Of a stretch of DNA of 5,633 nt, positions 1 to 5,621 are shown piece after piece. The first letter of the stretch is position 1, and the number at the start of each line of letters is the position of its first letter. The DNA lies in the NCBI GenBank assembly GCA_934667505.1, contig CAKULY010000050.1:1-5633 (forward strand). The letters run 5' to 3'. The notes beneath the pieces were generated by a model. It was not told the origin of the DNA. It worked only from the letters and a program-made list of their open reading frames with translations, and made no database searches. The position numbers and the translations under genes are program-made. The DNA is from an uncultured Treponema sp. GTDB lineage: Bacteria > Spirochaetota > Spirochaetia > Treponematales > Treponemataceae.

Positions 1-20
1 GATTGCAATATATGCATTTA
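1..20. repeat. Left copy of a 20-bp terminal direct repeat
   Basis: The first 20 bases, gattgcaatatatgcattta, recur exactly and in the same orientation at the extreme right end of the window. Inside the repeat, TGCA-ATATA-TGCA (4-16) forms a small dyad of the general kind seen in recombinase core sites, but TGCA is itself palindromic, so this is weak support. The repeat could be an attachment site or target duplication flanking a mobile element, the overlap of a circular contig, or a consequence of window selection. The identity is certain; the meaning is open. Confidence 0.9.
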
Positions 21-21
21 G

Positions 22-44
22 ATTTTCGGGTCAAGCCCGAAAAT
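22..44. repeat. Palindromic intergenic repeat (hairpin)
   Basis: attttcggg, tcaag, cccgaaaat gives a perfect 9-bp stem with a 5-nt loop. It lies downstream of the recombinase stop codon. On neither strand is the stem followed by a clear T-run, so it is not a textbook intrinsic terminator, though it could cap or stabilise the 3' end of the recombinase transcript. From memory, hairpins of the cgggtcaagcccg type are common dispersed intergenic repeats in several bacterial groups, including Treponema. The stem is seen directly; the family assignment is recall. Confidence 0.6.
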
Positions 45-82
45 GACAGAAAAGATACTTTTGGGACAGCCCCTTATTTTTT

Positions 83-892
83 TTACCACGTTACAACCGT
101 ATCAACAATGTTTTGCTGCTCGCTGGCAGTTTTTCTAAGGTAAATTCGGGTTGTTTCAATGCTTTCGTGCCCCATCAGGTCTGCCAAGAGAGCAATATCA
201 TTGTATTTTTCAAGAAAGTTCTTTGCATAGCGATGGCGGAATGAATGGGGATAAACAACCTTTTCATCAAGCCCGTATTTTCTGGCATAGTTTTTAAGCT
301 GCTGCGCGATTCCTCTTGTTGTGATTCTTTCTCCAAAGCGGTTCAAGAATAAATAACCGGAGGTTCTGTTTATTGAATGCAGCCAGTCCGACGCCTCGTC
401 TTTTAATGTGGCCGGAATGTATAGGCGGCGAAGCTTTCCGCCTTTGCAGTACAAATCAAAGTACCCGGCCTTAACGTGCTCAACTTTTATCTGAACAAGC
501 TCGCTTACGCGCGCACCGGTTGCGGCAAGAAACCAGACAACAAAATACCATTCTAAATTTCCGTCGGCTTTCAGCTTTGCTTTTAAGAACTGATAGTCAG
601 CATTGCTGATTACATTTTCCAGAAAGTTCTTTTGCTGGACTTTTACAAACTTTAATTGCAGCTTTTCTTTTCCAATAAAGCACAAATACTTGTTTATTCC
701 CTGAATCCTAAGATTTACAGTTTTTGCTTTGTAATATTCCAGCAAGTAGCCTTTGTAGGCAAGAAGATTTTCTTTGCTTGCGCAGTCATAATGCTCTGCA
801 AAATATTTTGCCGTCCAAAGATAAGAAGCAAGAGTATTCTTTGAAAGGTTTTCTTTTTTCAAAAACTCCTCAAAAGTTATGCCGTTTTCCAT
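83..892 (-). CDS. Tyrosine recombinase, probable hsdS invertase
   Basis: A 269-residue tyrosine site-specific recombinase of XerC/XerD/phage-integrase type. Residues 1 to about 90 look like the helical N-terminal core-binding (SAM-like) domain; the rest is catalytic. The full active set is visible, numbered from the ATG: Arg128 in TGARVSEL, Lys150 in YCKGGK, His216 and Arg219 in HSFRHRY, His242 in LMGHES, and nucleophile Tyr251 in TTRIYLR. The start is the ATG at 890-892, preceded by GGAGG at 898-902 with 5-nt spacing. An upstream in-frame TTG (902-904) overlaps that Shine-Dalgarno and is rejected. It is somewhat shorter than XerD, but nothing essential seems missing. The gene sits immediately outside one arm of the 19-bp inverted repeat that separates two alternative hsdS ends, so its likely job is inverting that segment. 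The alternative, integrating an element bounded by the 20-bp terminal repeats, is not excluded. Family assignment is firm; substrate is inferred. Confidence 0.95.
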   Translation of the reverse strand: MENGITFEEFLKKENLSKNTLASYLWTAKYFAEHYDCASKENLLAYKGYLLEYYKAKTVNLRIQGINKYLCFIGKEKLQLKFVKVQQKNFLENVISNADYQFLKAKLKADGNLEWYFVVWFLAATGARVSELVQIKVEHVKAGYFDLYCKGGKLRRLYIPATLKDEASDWLHSINRTSGYLFLNRFGERITTRGIAQQLKNYARKYGLDEKVVYPHSFRHRYAKNFLEKYNDIALLADLMGHESIETTRIYLRKTASEQQNIVDTVVTW

Positions 893-934
893 AACGACCT
901 CCAATAAGTTGAATTTGCGTTTCCGCTTATTGGA
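893..934 (-). promoter_or_regulatory. Recombinase leader: dyad overlapping the Shine-Dalgarno
   Basis: tccaataag (900-908) and cttattgga (926-934) form a perfect 9-bp inverted repeat. Read on the minus strand, the second stem arm ends in GGA, the first three bases of the GGAGG ribosome-binding site (898-902). If transcribed whole, the hairpin would partly mask that site and dampen translation. The loop contains GCG-GAAA-CGC, a small competing hairpin with a GNRA-type loop. The dyad could instead be a DNA operator, for instance for autoregulation. The dyad is seen; regulation is inferred. A GATAAT hexamer (935-940) would start transcription inside the dyad, but it lacks a good -35 box. Confidence 0.45.
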
Positions 935-959
935 ATTATCTAAGAATATGTGCCTAATT

Positions 960-978
960 TTGCCATTATGAGAAGTTC
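960..978 (+). repeat. Left inverted repeat of the hsdS switch
   Basis: TTGCCATTATGAGAAGTTC, a perfect 19-bp inverted copy of 2032-2050. It covers the codons C-H-Y-E-K-F of the silent cassette (TGC at 961). Identity stops sharply on both sides. It lies 68 bp upstream of the recombinase start codon. It is the proposed crossover site. TAAT (955-958) and ATTA (965-968) make a small dyad across its edge, which may or may not be recombinase arms. Confidence 0.88.
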
Positions 979-2031
979 AGTGGAAAAGATGCTGTCTGCA
1001 TTGAAGACGAAGTCCCTTTTGAAGTGCCGGATAGTTGGCAGTGGACAAAACTTGGAAGAATCTGTACAAAACTTATAGACGGAGACCATAATCCACCAAA
1101 AGGAATTGAAGAAAAGACAGATTATATAATGGCTTCATCACGAAATATAAACCATGACTGTGTAGAAGATTTAAAAAATGTCAGATATTTAACCAAAGAA
1201 ATGTTTGAAATTGAAAATCAAAGAACTAAGGCGGAAAAAGGAGACATTTTCTTTACTTCCGTAGGAACTTTGGGAAGAAGTTGTATTTATGATGGGAATT
1301 TGAATATCTGCTTTCAGAGAAGTGTTTCAATCTTGAAAACTCAAATAGAAAATAAATATCTTAAATACTTTTTTGACAGTCCGTTTTATCAAGGCTATGT
1401 GCTTGAACACGCTACAGGAACAGCACAGCTAGGTTTTTATTTGCAAGAAATGTCAGAGTCGTATATAGCAATTCCTCCAATCTCTGAACAAAAGAGAATT
1501 GTTTCAAAGATTGAAGAACTGTTTGAGGCATTAGACAAGATTCAAAGCAATTTGGTTTAAGCATTCAAATAGATTTTCTATTCTATTTATGATTCGTTGC
1601 TGCTCAGATAATGACGGCAGCGGAAATAAAATTTGCTGAATACTTGTTTTTGTTAAGCTTGGAAGTGTTGTGCTGCTATCTAAAGTTGTAAAATCAAAAG
1701 ATTTGCAAAAATAGAATAAGAATTTTGGTAAAACATTTGATGTTGGAGCTAGTCCAAAAGCGGTATCGACATTCCAGAATTTTTCTTCAACAAAAATAGG
1801 ATTATTTATAGAGCCTTTTCGTCCAATTACTGTGCAATTTTCAGGACAAAGAAAATCATTAGCCCGTCCCATAATTCCACCGCTTCCGTAAATTGGATAT
1901 AAGCCGTTGGCATCTACAACTTTTGACTGATTTTTACCATTGATTACTTCAGCAATATCTCCAAAATGGCACCAAGTCCAATTGTCAGGCACTTCAAACG
2001 GAACTTCTATTTCTTCTTCCGTGCCGTCTGC
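979..2031. other. Predicted invertible segment (TRD exchange)
   Basis: This 1053-bp segment is bounded by the 19-bp inverted repeats and holds two convergent recognition-domain cassettes, one joined to the expressed hsdS on the minus strand and one silent on the plus strand. Because both repeat copies have the same codon register, inversion keeps the frame. HsdS would keep residues 1-322 and exchange its last 166 residues for 193 others, giving 515 instead of 488. The promoter, methyltransferase and recombinase lie outside and are unaffected. Structure and frame are read from the sequence; actual inversion is inferred from the architecture and from known phase-variable hsdS loci with linked tyrosine recombinases. 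Confidence 0.8.
1531..1560. other. Two-strand coding overlap of the hsdS 3' ends
   Basis: The last 10 codons (including stop) of the silent cassette on the plus strand and of the expressed hsdS on the minus strand occupy exactly the same 30 bp. The stretch is an imperfect palindrome: both strands begin TTA and end TAA and encode LDKIQSNLV and LNQIALNLV respectively. This leaves no intergenic space or terminator between the convergent frames and lets either cassette carry its own stop codon through inversion. Confidence 0.9.
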
Positions 2032-2997
2032 GAACTTCTCATAATGGCAATTATCGGTAGTGGACTTGTAGATGTAGCTGTCGTTTTTGTCGCGTTTAAG
2101 TTCGCCTTTTGCAATTTTGGCTTCTTTTTCTGCGCGGAGCTTTTCGAGGAGCACGGACGCAGGCTCGTCTGCCGGGTCTTGCGGAACGAGCTTTCCGTGT
2201 ATCGCTAAATCGAGGATTTTGGACTTGGTCTGTTTTACGGCAAGCTGCAGGGCTGATTTATCATTTTCAATGGAATCGATAAGATTAAATATCTTTTCTA
2301 TTTCTGCGACAATGAGTTTTTGTTCGGCTAAAGGTGGTAATGCAATATACAATTCTTTAAACAACTTTTTATTCAAATGAGGAATTGCTGAACCAACTTT
2401 AGAATTTCTTAACAATTCTTGTTCTTTTTTTATACGATATAAAATAAAAGTGTCATTCATTAAATGGTCTATTCTTAGGATTTTGAATGTGCTACCTTGG
2501 AAGCCCTCCTGTTTTGTAAAGAAAATTTCTCCAGAATTTTCTCCATCAACAAGTATTAGGTAAGTATTTTTAGGTACATATTTTCCTGAAGTAACAATAT
2601 CTGTACCTTTTCCCCTAAAATGTTTTGCATCAAGATATGATAATTTTTTAGTTTCTTTTTTTCCGTCTTCAAGGGAACACAGTTCTCCCAATCTGCACCA
2701 CGCCCACCCCTCTGGCACTTCAAACGGTATCTCGTCTTCAATATCCTTTACGCTTCCGTCCGCGAACTTCTCATAATGCCGGTTATCATCACCAATAAAA
2801 ATGTAAGAGTCTTTTTTGTCCCGCTTTAGCTCGCCTTTTGCAATCTTTTCTTCTTTTTCAGCGCGGAGCTTTTCGAGCAGTTTTGAAGCAGGCTCGTAGT
2901 CTGGAGAGTTTTTCAATCCGTCAAGAGTTTTCAAAGGCAATAATTTTCCGTGAATTGCCAAATCAAGAATTTTTGCTTTTAACTGTTTTGTGTCCAT
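1531..2997 (-). CDS. hsdS: Type I RM specificity subunit HsdS (expressed form)
   Basis: HsdS chooses the bipartite DNA target of the Type I complex; each TRD reads one half, and paired helices set the spacing and hold two HsdM subunits. At 488 residues this is full length. Order: short N-terminal conserved helix with ILDLAIHGKL (10-19), spacer-like LLEKLRAEKEEKIAKGELKRDK (40-61), TRD1 about 95-220 ending in ALPPLAEQKLI, central helix about 222-260, a second ILDLAIHGKL (261-270) and LLEKLRAEKE (283-292), TRD2 about 335-460 ending in PLPSLSEQQRI, and a short C-terminal helix. Thus the protein is two repeated halves. The start is supported because residues 4-19 align with internal residues 255-270. 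The ATG is 4 nt after the rhuM stop, with GAGG 12 nt upstream inside rhuM, suggesting coupled translation. The TRDs are more AT-rich than the conserved parts (1681-1740 has 12 G+C in 60; 2101-2160 has 31). Everything after residue 322 belongs to the exchangeable cassette. Confidence 0.96.
   Translation of the reverse strand: MDTKQLKAKILDLAIHGKLLPLKTLDGLKNSPDYEPASKLLEKLRAEKEEKIAKGELKRDKKDSYIFIGDDNRHYEKFADGSVKDIEDEIPFEVPEGWAWCRLGELCSLEDGKKETKKLSYLDAKHFRGKGTDIVTSGKYVPKNTYLILVDGENSGEIFFTKQEGFQGSTFKILRIDHLMNDTFILYRIKKEQELLRNSKVGSAIPHLNKKLFKELYIALPPLAEQKLIVAEIEKIFNLIDSIENDKSALQLAVKQTKSKILDLAIHGKLVPQDPADEPASVLLEKLRAEKEAKIAKGELKRDKNDSYIYKSTTDNCHYEKFADGTEEEIEVPFEVPDNWTWCHFGDIAEVINGKNQSKVVDANGLYPIYGSGGIMGRANDFLCPENCTVIGRKGSINNPIFVEEKFWNVDTAFGLAPTSNVLPKFLFYFCKSFDFTTLDSSTTLPSLTKTSIQQILFPLPSLSEQQRIINRIENLFECLNQIALNLV
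1972..2235 (-). repeat. Internal duplication within hsdS, C-proximal copy
   Basis: Encodes HsdS residues 255-342, matching residues 4-100 encoded by 2698-2988. Shared elements in order are KILDLAIHGKL, EPAS, LLEKLRAEKE, KIAKGELKRDK, DSYI, HYEKFADG, PFEVP and a W-x-W ending. Nucleotide identity is also high, for instance gcgcggagcttttcgag is exact in both. The silent cassette carries the end of the same unit (958-1044). These shared stretches give homologous recombination a possible route between half-genes, independent of the recombinase. Confidence 0.85.
2032..2050 (-). repeat. Right inverted repeat of the hsdS switch
   Basis: Inverse copy of 960-978, 19 of 19 bases, lying inside hsdS over codons 317-322 (C-H-Y-E-K-F). 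Immediately next to it, ATAAT-TGCC-ATTAT (2041-2054) forms a compact dyad that could be recombinase-binding arms. This is the second boundary of the predicted invertible segment. Confidence 0.88.
2698..2988 (-). repeat. Internal duplication within hsdS, N-proximal copy
   Basis: Encodes HsdS residues 4-100, the N-terminal conserved helix and linker up to the start of TRD1. It pairs with 1972-2235. It is slightly longer than its partner because of extra residues after HGKLLP (LKTLDGLKNSPDY) and around the S-V-K-D-I segment before the PFEVP motif. Confidence 0.85.
2764..2778 (-). repeat. Third, partial copy of the switch site before TRD1
   Basis: CATTATGAGAAGTTC on the minus strand, 15 bases identical to the core of the 19-bp repeats, over codons 74-78 (H-Y-E-K-F). 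It directly repeats 2032-2046 exactly 732 bp away (244 codons) and inversely repeats 964-978. Beyond the 15 bases the match breaks (CCGG in place of TTGC). Whether it serves as a recombination site is unknown; it may be shared only because both HsdS halves descend from one ancestor. Confidence 0.7.
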
Positions 2998-3001
2998 CTG
3001 T

Positions 3002-4039
3002 CTACTTTTCCTCTATTTTCTGAACATTCTGCAAAAACAAATCAAAATCGCTTTTGTAAGTTTTGTCCTGAATGGCACGGTATTTTTCAAATTCGCTTTC
3101 AGCAAATGCCTTTGCAATTTCATGGGGCACTTTTCCATTGTCATTCAGAATATCTTCCTCGTTAAACTGCAAGAATGCGTCAAGTTTTTTTACCCAGTCT
3201 TTCATGTACATGACACGCTGTTTCTTTGCCTGGCTTTCTGCATAATCAAGAAACATAGTCACAATCCGGTTCAGGTTATCAAGCTCTTCAAGATTCAAAT
3301 AATTTTTTGCTGTTGAAACATCTGATTTTCGGATAGCTCCGTCAGGCGCATTTTTCCAGTTTGTCAGCCCCATGTTCTGCTTTTCATGGTTCGCCCGTGA
3401 ATAAACAATTTCGGCAGCCGTCTGGCGGCTTATTGCAAAATGAAGCTTATTTTGAACTGTTGCGAAAAAATCCTTTGTAATCTGGCTGTCGCGGTCATAA
3501 TCGGCGCTGCACTTTGAATATATATCCGTGATTTTCTGGTAGAATCGTCTTTCGCTTGAACGGATGTCGCGGATTCTTTCCAGCTGCTCTTCAAAATAGT
3601 CTTTGCCAAAATAATAATCAGGTTCTTTTAACCTTTCGTCATTCATGGCAAAACCCTTAATGACATATTCCTTTAATATTTTGTTCGACCAGATTCTGAA
3701 TTGTGTGGCTTTTTTAGAGTTAACTCTGTAGCCGACTGCAATTATCGCATCCAGATTATAGAATTTTGTTTTGTAGTTTTTTCCGTCGGCGGCAGTATGT
3801 GTAAAATTTGCACATACTGATTTTTCGTCCAATTCATTTTCTTCAAAAATATTCTTCAGGTGTTTCGTTATGACGCTCCTGTCTACATCAAAAAGTTCTG
3901 CTATTCGTGCCTGTGTCAGCCAGAGATTTTCATTCTGCAAAAGGATTTCAACCTTTGCTTCACCGCTTTCGTTCTTATAAAAGATGATTTCTCTAGTCTG
4001 AGGTGAAACTGCACTGTCTTGTGTTGCCGGGGTGTTCAT
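3002..4039 (-). CDS. rhuM: RhuM-family protein between hsdM and hsdS
   Basis: A 345-residue protein recognised as the RhuM ('virulence protein RhuM') family by its run of conserved stretches: LWLTQARIAELFDVDRS, FYNLDAIIAVGYRVNSK, FRIWSNKILKEYVIKGFAMN, YYFGKDYFEEQLERIRDIR and HFAISRQTAAEIVYSRAN. Residues 41-63 (LTQARIAELF, VDRSVITKHL) look like a helix-turn-helix, so DNA binding is plausible. No signal peptide or membrane segment is seen, so it should be cytoplasmic. The biochemical function of the family is not established; the name comes from a Salmonella pathogenicity-island gene. Members often accompany Type I RM genes, which suggests an accessory or regulatory role. The ATG is preceded by GGAGA (4045-4049) with 5-nt spacing. 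It lies 33 bp after hsdM, and hsdS follows after 4 bp, so the three are almost certainly cotranscribed and rhuM translation probably feeds hsdS. Family firm, role unknown. Confidence 0.92.
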   Translation of the reverse strand: MNTPATQDSAVSPQTREIIFYKNESGEAKVEILLQNENLWLTQARIAELFDVDRSVITKHLKNIFEENELDEKSVCANFTHTAADGKNYKTKFYNLDAIIAVGYRVNSKKATQFRIWSNKILKEYVIKGFAMNDERLKEPDYYFGKDYFEEQLERIRDIRSSERRFYQKITDIYSKCSADYDRDSQITKDFFATVQNKLHFAISRQTAAEIVYSRANHEKQNMGLTNWKNAPDGAIRKSDVSTAKNYLNLEELDNLNRIVTMFLDYAESQAKKQRVMYMKDWVKKLDAFLQFNEEDILNDNGKVPHEIAKAFAESEFEKYRAIQDKTYKSDFDLFLQNVQKIEEK

Positions 4040-4072
4040 TTAGTTCTCCAATAAAAAGTCAAGATTAAAACT

Positions 4073-5527
4073 TCAGTTTTCGGATTGACTTTTTTCCGAC
4101 TCATCGATTGAGCTTGTAAGAGCCTTTAGTTCAGAAACCGCTTTTGAAATATTAAAAGCCTTCTGTTCAATTATCTGCATAAGCTCTGAAAGCGTGCAGT
4201 TCACGTCGCTGGAGGTGTCTTTAATCCATTTTAGGTCTAAGCTTGTTTTTTCATCTTTCAGGATTTCTTCTATTGTGTATTTTTTCCATCTTCCGTTCGG
4301 ATTTTCTTCTGACCAGGTTTCTTTTCTGTCTTCAAAATGGCCTGGGCAATAAAGTTCTTCAAATTCAGCAAAATCTTCCGTCTTAAGAGGATTTGTTTTT
4401 CCAAAAGAGCGCATATTTGAGCGCATGTCGTAAACCCAGACTTCTTTTGTGTTGTTCTCGTCTGTTTTTCCGCGTGTAAAAAAAAGAACATTTGTCTTTA
4501 CGCCCTGCGCATAGAAAATGCCTGTAGGCAGGCGCAGAATTGTGTGAAGATTGCATTTGTTCATCAAGTCCTGCCGGATTTTCTGGCCTGCATTGTCTTC
4601 AAACAAAACATTGTCCGGCAAAACAACCGCCGCCCTTGCGTTTCCGGTTGTCCTTAAAGAGCGGTAGATATGCTGCAGGAAATTCAGCTGCTTGTTGCTT
4701 GTGGTGTAGGTAAAGTCGTCGCGGGTCGCGCGCTCGCCGCCCTTTTTAGTTCCGAACGGCGGATTTGTAAGAACCACGTCATAGCCTGTCATGGCTTTTC
4801 CGCTTTCGCTAAGAGTGTCGCCAAGAACGATTTTTCCTTCTATGTTGTGGAGCATTGCGTTCATCAAAGCAAGGCGGTGCGTTTCATGCACAAGCTCTCC
4901 TCCTGTGAACGCTTCTTTTATTTGAAACTCAGCCTGTTTTTCTGTCAAATCGCAGTAGTCATCTGTCTGAGATTTTACGTACTGGTCCGCGCTAATCATA
5001 AAACCGAATGTGCCGCAGGCAGGGTCGTTGCAGCGTTCGCCCACCTGTGGCGCGACAAGGCGCGTCATAACGTCAATCAAAACGCGCGGAGTAAAATACT
5101 GGCCCGCGCCGCTTTTTTTTTCGTTGGCGTTCTTTTCCAAAAGCCCCTCGTAAAGGTTTCCAAGCCCTTCTTCCTTTGCCGAATACCAGTCAAGCTCATC
5201 TATTGACTTAATGATTTTCTCAAGGTTCTTAGGCTCGTCAATGTTCGAGCTTGCGCCCTGATATATTTCGCGCACACGTCCTTTTGTGTTTTCGCCAAGA
5301 TATGTAAGAAGCTCCTTGTAGAATTTTTTTAGCTCGATTCCGCTGTGGGAAACAAGATTGTCCCAGCGGTAGTTTTGCGGAATTGAATCTTCTGTCTTTG
5401 TCTCTTTCGCCATCTTTAAGAAAAGAATATATGTAAGCTCCGTAACATACTGGTGATATGTGATTCCGTCGTCGCGCAGAATATTGCAGAGATTCCAAAG
5501 TTTAGAAACAATTTCCTGATTTGTCAT
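4073..5527 (-). CDS. hsdM: Type I RM DNA methyltransferase subunit HsdM
   Basis: HsdM transfers a methyl group from S-adenosylmethionine to N6 of adenine within the site chosen by HsdS, working as an M2S complex on host DNA. The 484 residues match the usual length. Residues 1 to about 135 are the HsdM N-terminal helical domain (LCNILRDDGITYHQYVTELT, then GNLYEGLLEK at 123-132). The catalytic domain follows, with GQYFTPR at 142-148, motif I DPACGTFGF at 168-176 for SAM binding, and motif IV NPPF at 255-258 for the target base. Motif I has F174 where G is more usual (GTGGF), a minor variation that leaves DPACG intact. The ATG has AGGAG (5539-5543) 11 nt upstream, separated by a run of seven A. 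It is the first gene of the hsdM-rhuM-hsdS operon. With all motifs present it should be active; no hsdR accompanies it in the window. Confidence 0.97.
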   Translation of the reverse strand: MTNQEIVSKLWNLCNILRDDGITYHQYVTELTYILFLKMAKETKTEDSIPQNYRWDNLVSHSGIELKKFYKELLTYLGENTKGRVREIYQGASSNIDEPKNLEKIIKSIDELDWYSAKEEGLGNLYEGLLEKNANEKKSGAGQYFTPRVLIDVMTRLVAPQVGERCNDPACGTFGFMISADQYVKSQTDDYCDLTEKQAEFQIKEAFTGGELVHETHRLALMNAMLHNIEGKIVLGDTLSESGKAMTGYDVVLTNPPFGTKKGGERATRDDFTYTTSNKQLNFLQHIYRSLRTTGNARAAVVLPDNVLFEDNAGQKIRQDLMNKCNLHTILRLPTGIFYAQGVKTNVLFFTRGKTDENNTKEVWVYDMRSNMRSFGKTNPLKTEDFAEFEELYCPGHFEDRKETWSEENPNGRWKKYTIEEILKDEKTSLDLKWIKDTSSDVNCTLSELMQIIEQKAFNISKAVSELKALTSSIDESEKSQSEN

Positions 5528-5543
5528 TTTTTTTACTTCTCCT
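5528..5543 (-). promoter_or_regulatory. hsdM: hsdM ribosome-binding site with A-tract spacer
   Basis: On the minus strand AGGAGAAGT is followed by seven A and then ATG. The AGGAG-to-ATG spacing of 11 nt is on the long side. The eight consecutive A bases (including the A of ATG) make the spacing potentially sensitive to slippage. Confidence 0.6.
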
Positions 5544-5582
5544 ATAAAAGTACAAGTGGATGTCTAATAAGTTCTAAATGTC

Positions 5583-5605
5583 ATTGTCGTACTTGATACA
5601 ACAAT
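5583..5605. promoter_or_regulatory. Dyad in the hsdM leader (possible operator or hairpin)
   Basis: attgtcgta (5583-5591), cttga loop, tacaacaat (5597-5605): eight of nine positions are complementary, and the ninth is a G-U pair when transcribed from the minus strand. It lies 56-78 bp upstream of the hsdM start. It is flanked by a direct repeat tctaaatg (5573-5580 and 5607-5614). It could be an operator, perhaps for the helix-turn-helix of RhuM, or a leader hairpin. The dyad is seen; the function is speculative. Confidence 0.4.
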
Positions 5606-5621
5606 CTCTAAATGATTGCAA
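5593..5621 (-). promoter_or_regulatory. Weak sigma70-type promoter candidate for hsdM
   Basis: On the minus strand TTGCAA (5616-5621) and TATCAA (5593-5598) are 17 bp apart, each matching the consensus at four of six positions. The -35 box falls within the terminal 20-bp repeat and the -10 box within the hsdM leader dyad, so repression through the dyad would be possible. Such matches arise often by chance in AT-rich DNA. Confidence 0.25.

Larger units (their letters stand above)
958..1560 (+). pseudogene. hsdS': Silent hsdS cassette (alternative C-terminal TRD)
   Basis: This is an open frame of 200 codons encoding the C-terminal half of an HsdS without its own start. It begins right after an in-frame TAA (955-957) and reads F-CHYEKFS, then EVPFEVPDSWQWTKLG, then a recognition domain, then ISEQKRIVSKIEELF and the end SNLV. 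The opening matches CHYEKFADG and EVPFEVPDNWTW of the expressed gene on the other strand, and the end matches its LSEQQRIINRIENLF and LNLV, while the TRD between them differs. The first usable start is a GTG at 1024 with no ribosome-binding site, giving 178 residues, so translation in this orientation is unlikely. It should be read as a stored cassette rather than decay: the frame is intact, it shares the 19-bp site, and inversion would join it in frame to hsdS. Its target sequence cannot be predicted from here. Confidence 0.9.

Noticed and set aside
63..84. Intrinsic terminator: gggacagcccc followed by a T-run on the plus strand
   Set aside because: The stem is only 3 bp or so, the T-run overlaps the recombinase stop codon, and no plus-strand gene ends there.
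893..904. Upstream TTG start for the recombinase (273 residues)
   Set aside because: The TTG overlaps the GGAGG Shine-Dalgarno that serves the ATG at 890-892 with good spacing, and it has no ribosome-binding site of its own.
1024..1560. A separate 178-residue HsdS gene starting at GTG 1024
   Set aside because: No ribosome-binding site precedes the GTG, and similarity to HsdS extends upstream of it to the stop at 955-957, so this is a cassette fragment rather than an independent gene.
1966..2380. Two plus-strand frames antisense to the centre of hsdS
   Set aside because: They lie opposite the conserved repeated region of hsdS, and their sequence is simply its reverse reading with no ribosome-binding sites.
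4670..5206. Plus-strand open frame of 178 codons inside hsdM
   Set aside because: It is antisense to the conserved catalytic region of hsdM, has no recognisable family and no start signal; a shadow frame.
904..5573. Shared octamer aataagtt in the recombinase and hsdM leaders as a common operator
   Set aside because: Matches of 8 bp are expected by chance many times in a window of this size, and the two copies sit at different distances from their start codons.
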